In this document: positions 5,303 to 5,311 of the stretch, in pieces
Layout: each line of letters opens with the position of its first letter
Position numbering within the stretch: position 1 is the stretch's first letter
Assembly (NCBI GenBank): GCA_020849155.1
Contig: JADLGU010000184.1
Coordinates: 1-5,311, forward strand
DNA from: Rhodocyclaceae bacterium
Lineage (GTDB): Bacteria > Pseudomonadota > Gammaproteobacteria > Burkholderiales > Rhodocyclaceae
Length of the DNA stretch: 5,311 bases
Direction of reading: 5' to 3'
Program-made: the position numbers and the translations under genes
Notes under the pieces: model-generated
Seen by the model: the letters and a program-made list of their open reading frames with translations, nothing else
Told to the model about the DNA's origin: nothing
Database searches by the model: none

Positions 5303-5311
5303 CCGCCGAGC
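5225..5311 (-). repeat. Right arm of the 87-nt inverted repeat (fold-back copy)
   Basis: This is the reverse complement of 4990-5076, with 148 nt of loop (5077-5224) between the arms. It replaces what should be the continuation of the short-chain dehydrogenase domain and extends to the last base of the window, so its true length is unknown. It is identical to its partner, which implies a very recent duplication or an artefact of amplification or assembly. Confidence 0.97.

Noticed and set aside
4990..5311. Terminal inverted repeat of an insertion sequence, or a phase-variation invertible segment
   Set aside because: The left arm is ordinary in-frame coding sequence of the aldolase gene, the 148-nt loop encodes only the next part of that gene, and no recombinase or transposase is present.

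Overview
The window is high-GC bacterial DNA (about 70-75% in the metabolic genes I sampled). Dense gene packing, an assimilatory-type NirB and a fused class II aldolase/short-chain dehydrogenase point to a proteobacterium, most likely a betaproteobacterium of the Rhodocyclales type. That placement is inferred from gene content and composition, not from a marker gene.

Layout. (1) The minus strand at the left edge (1-409) carries the N-terminal 136 codons of nirB, the large subunit of NAD(P)H nitrite reductase, running off the window. (2) A 215-nt divergent intergenic region (410-624) holds a small dyad and a cluster of five GTGCG repeats. (3) Two tandem, 4-nt-overlapping plus-strand genes (625-1503 and 1500-2417) encode paralogous beta-hydroxyacid dehydrogenases of the tartronate semialdehyde reductase (GlxR/GarR) type. 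They align without gaps, share about 46% identity by hand count, and both keep the cofactor and catalytic motifs. (4) A lower-GC accessory block (about 2418-3746, near 62-65% GC where counted) has an intact MntA-like minimal nucleotidyltransferase antitoxin (2506-2805), a 4-nt-overlapping HepT-like HEPN gene cut short at 73 aa before its catalytic RX4-6HXY motif (2802-3023), and a 223-aa protein I do not recognise (3075-3746). (5) After a 131-nt gap with a 7-bp dyad, the metabolic theme resumes with a bifunctional class II aldolase/short-chain dehydrogenase (from 3878), which is incomplete.

The most striking structure is at the right end. Positions 5225-5311 are a perfect 87-nt reverse complement of 4990-5076, with 148 nt between the arms, and the repeat runs to the last base of the window. 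The last ~25 codons of the aldolase/SDR reading frame are therefore antisense copy of the same gene, not SDR sequence. This looks like a fold-back (template-switch or assembly) junction, either an artefact at a contig end or a real inverted duplication.

Functionally, the tandem reductases and the aldolase/dehydrogenase fit carbohydrate-acid or glyoxylate/glycerate metabolism: aldol cleavage, then reduction of a semialdehyde to a hydroxyacid. The sequence does not fix the substrates. The MNT/HEPN block looks like a decayed toxin-antitoxin insertion between metabolic genes. I see no tRNA, rRNA, CRISPR array, transposase or clear prophage gene.
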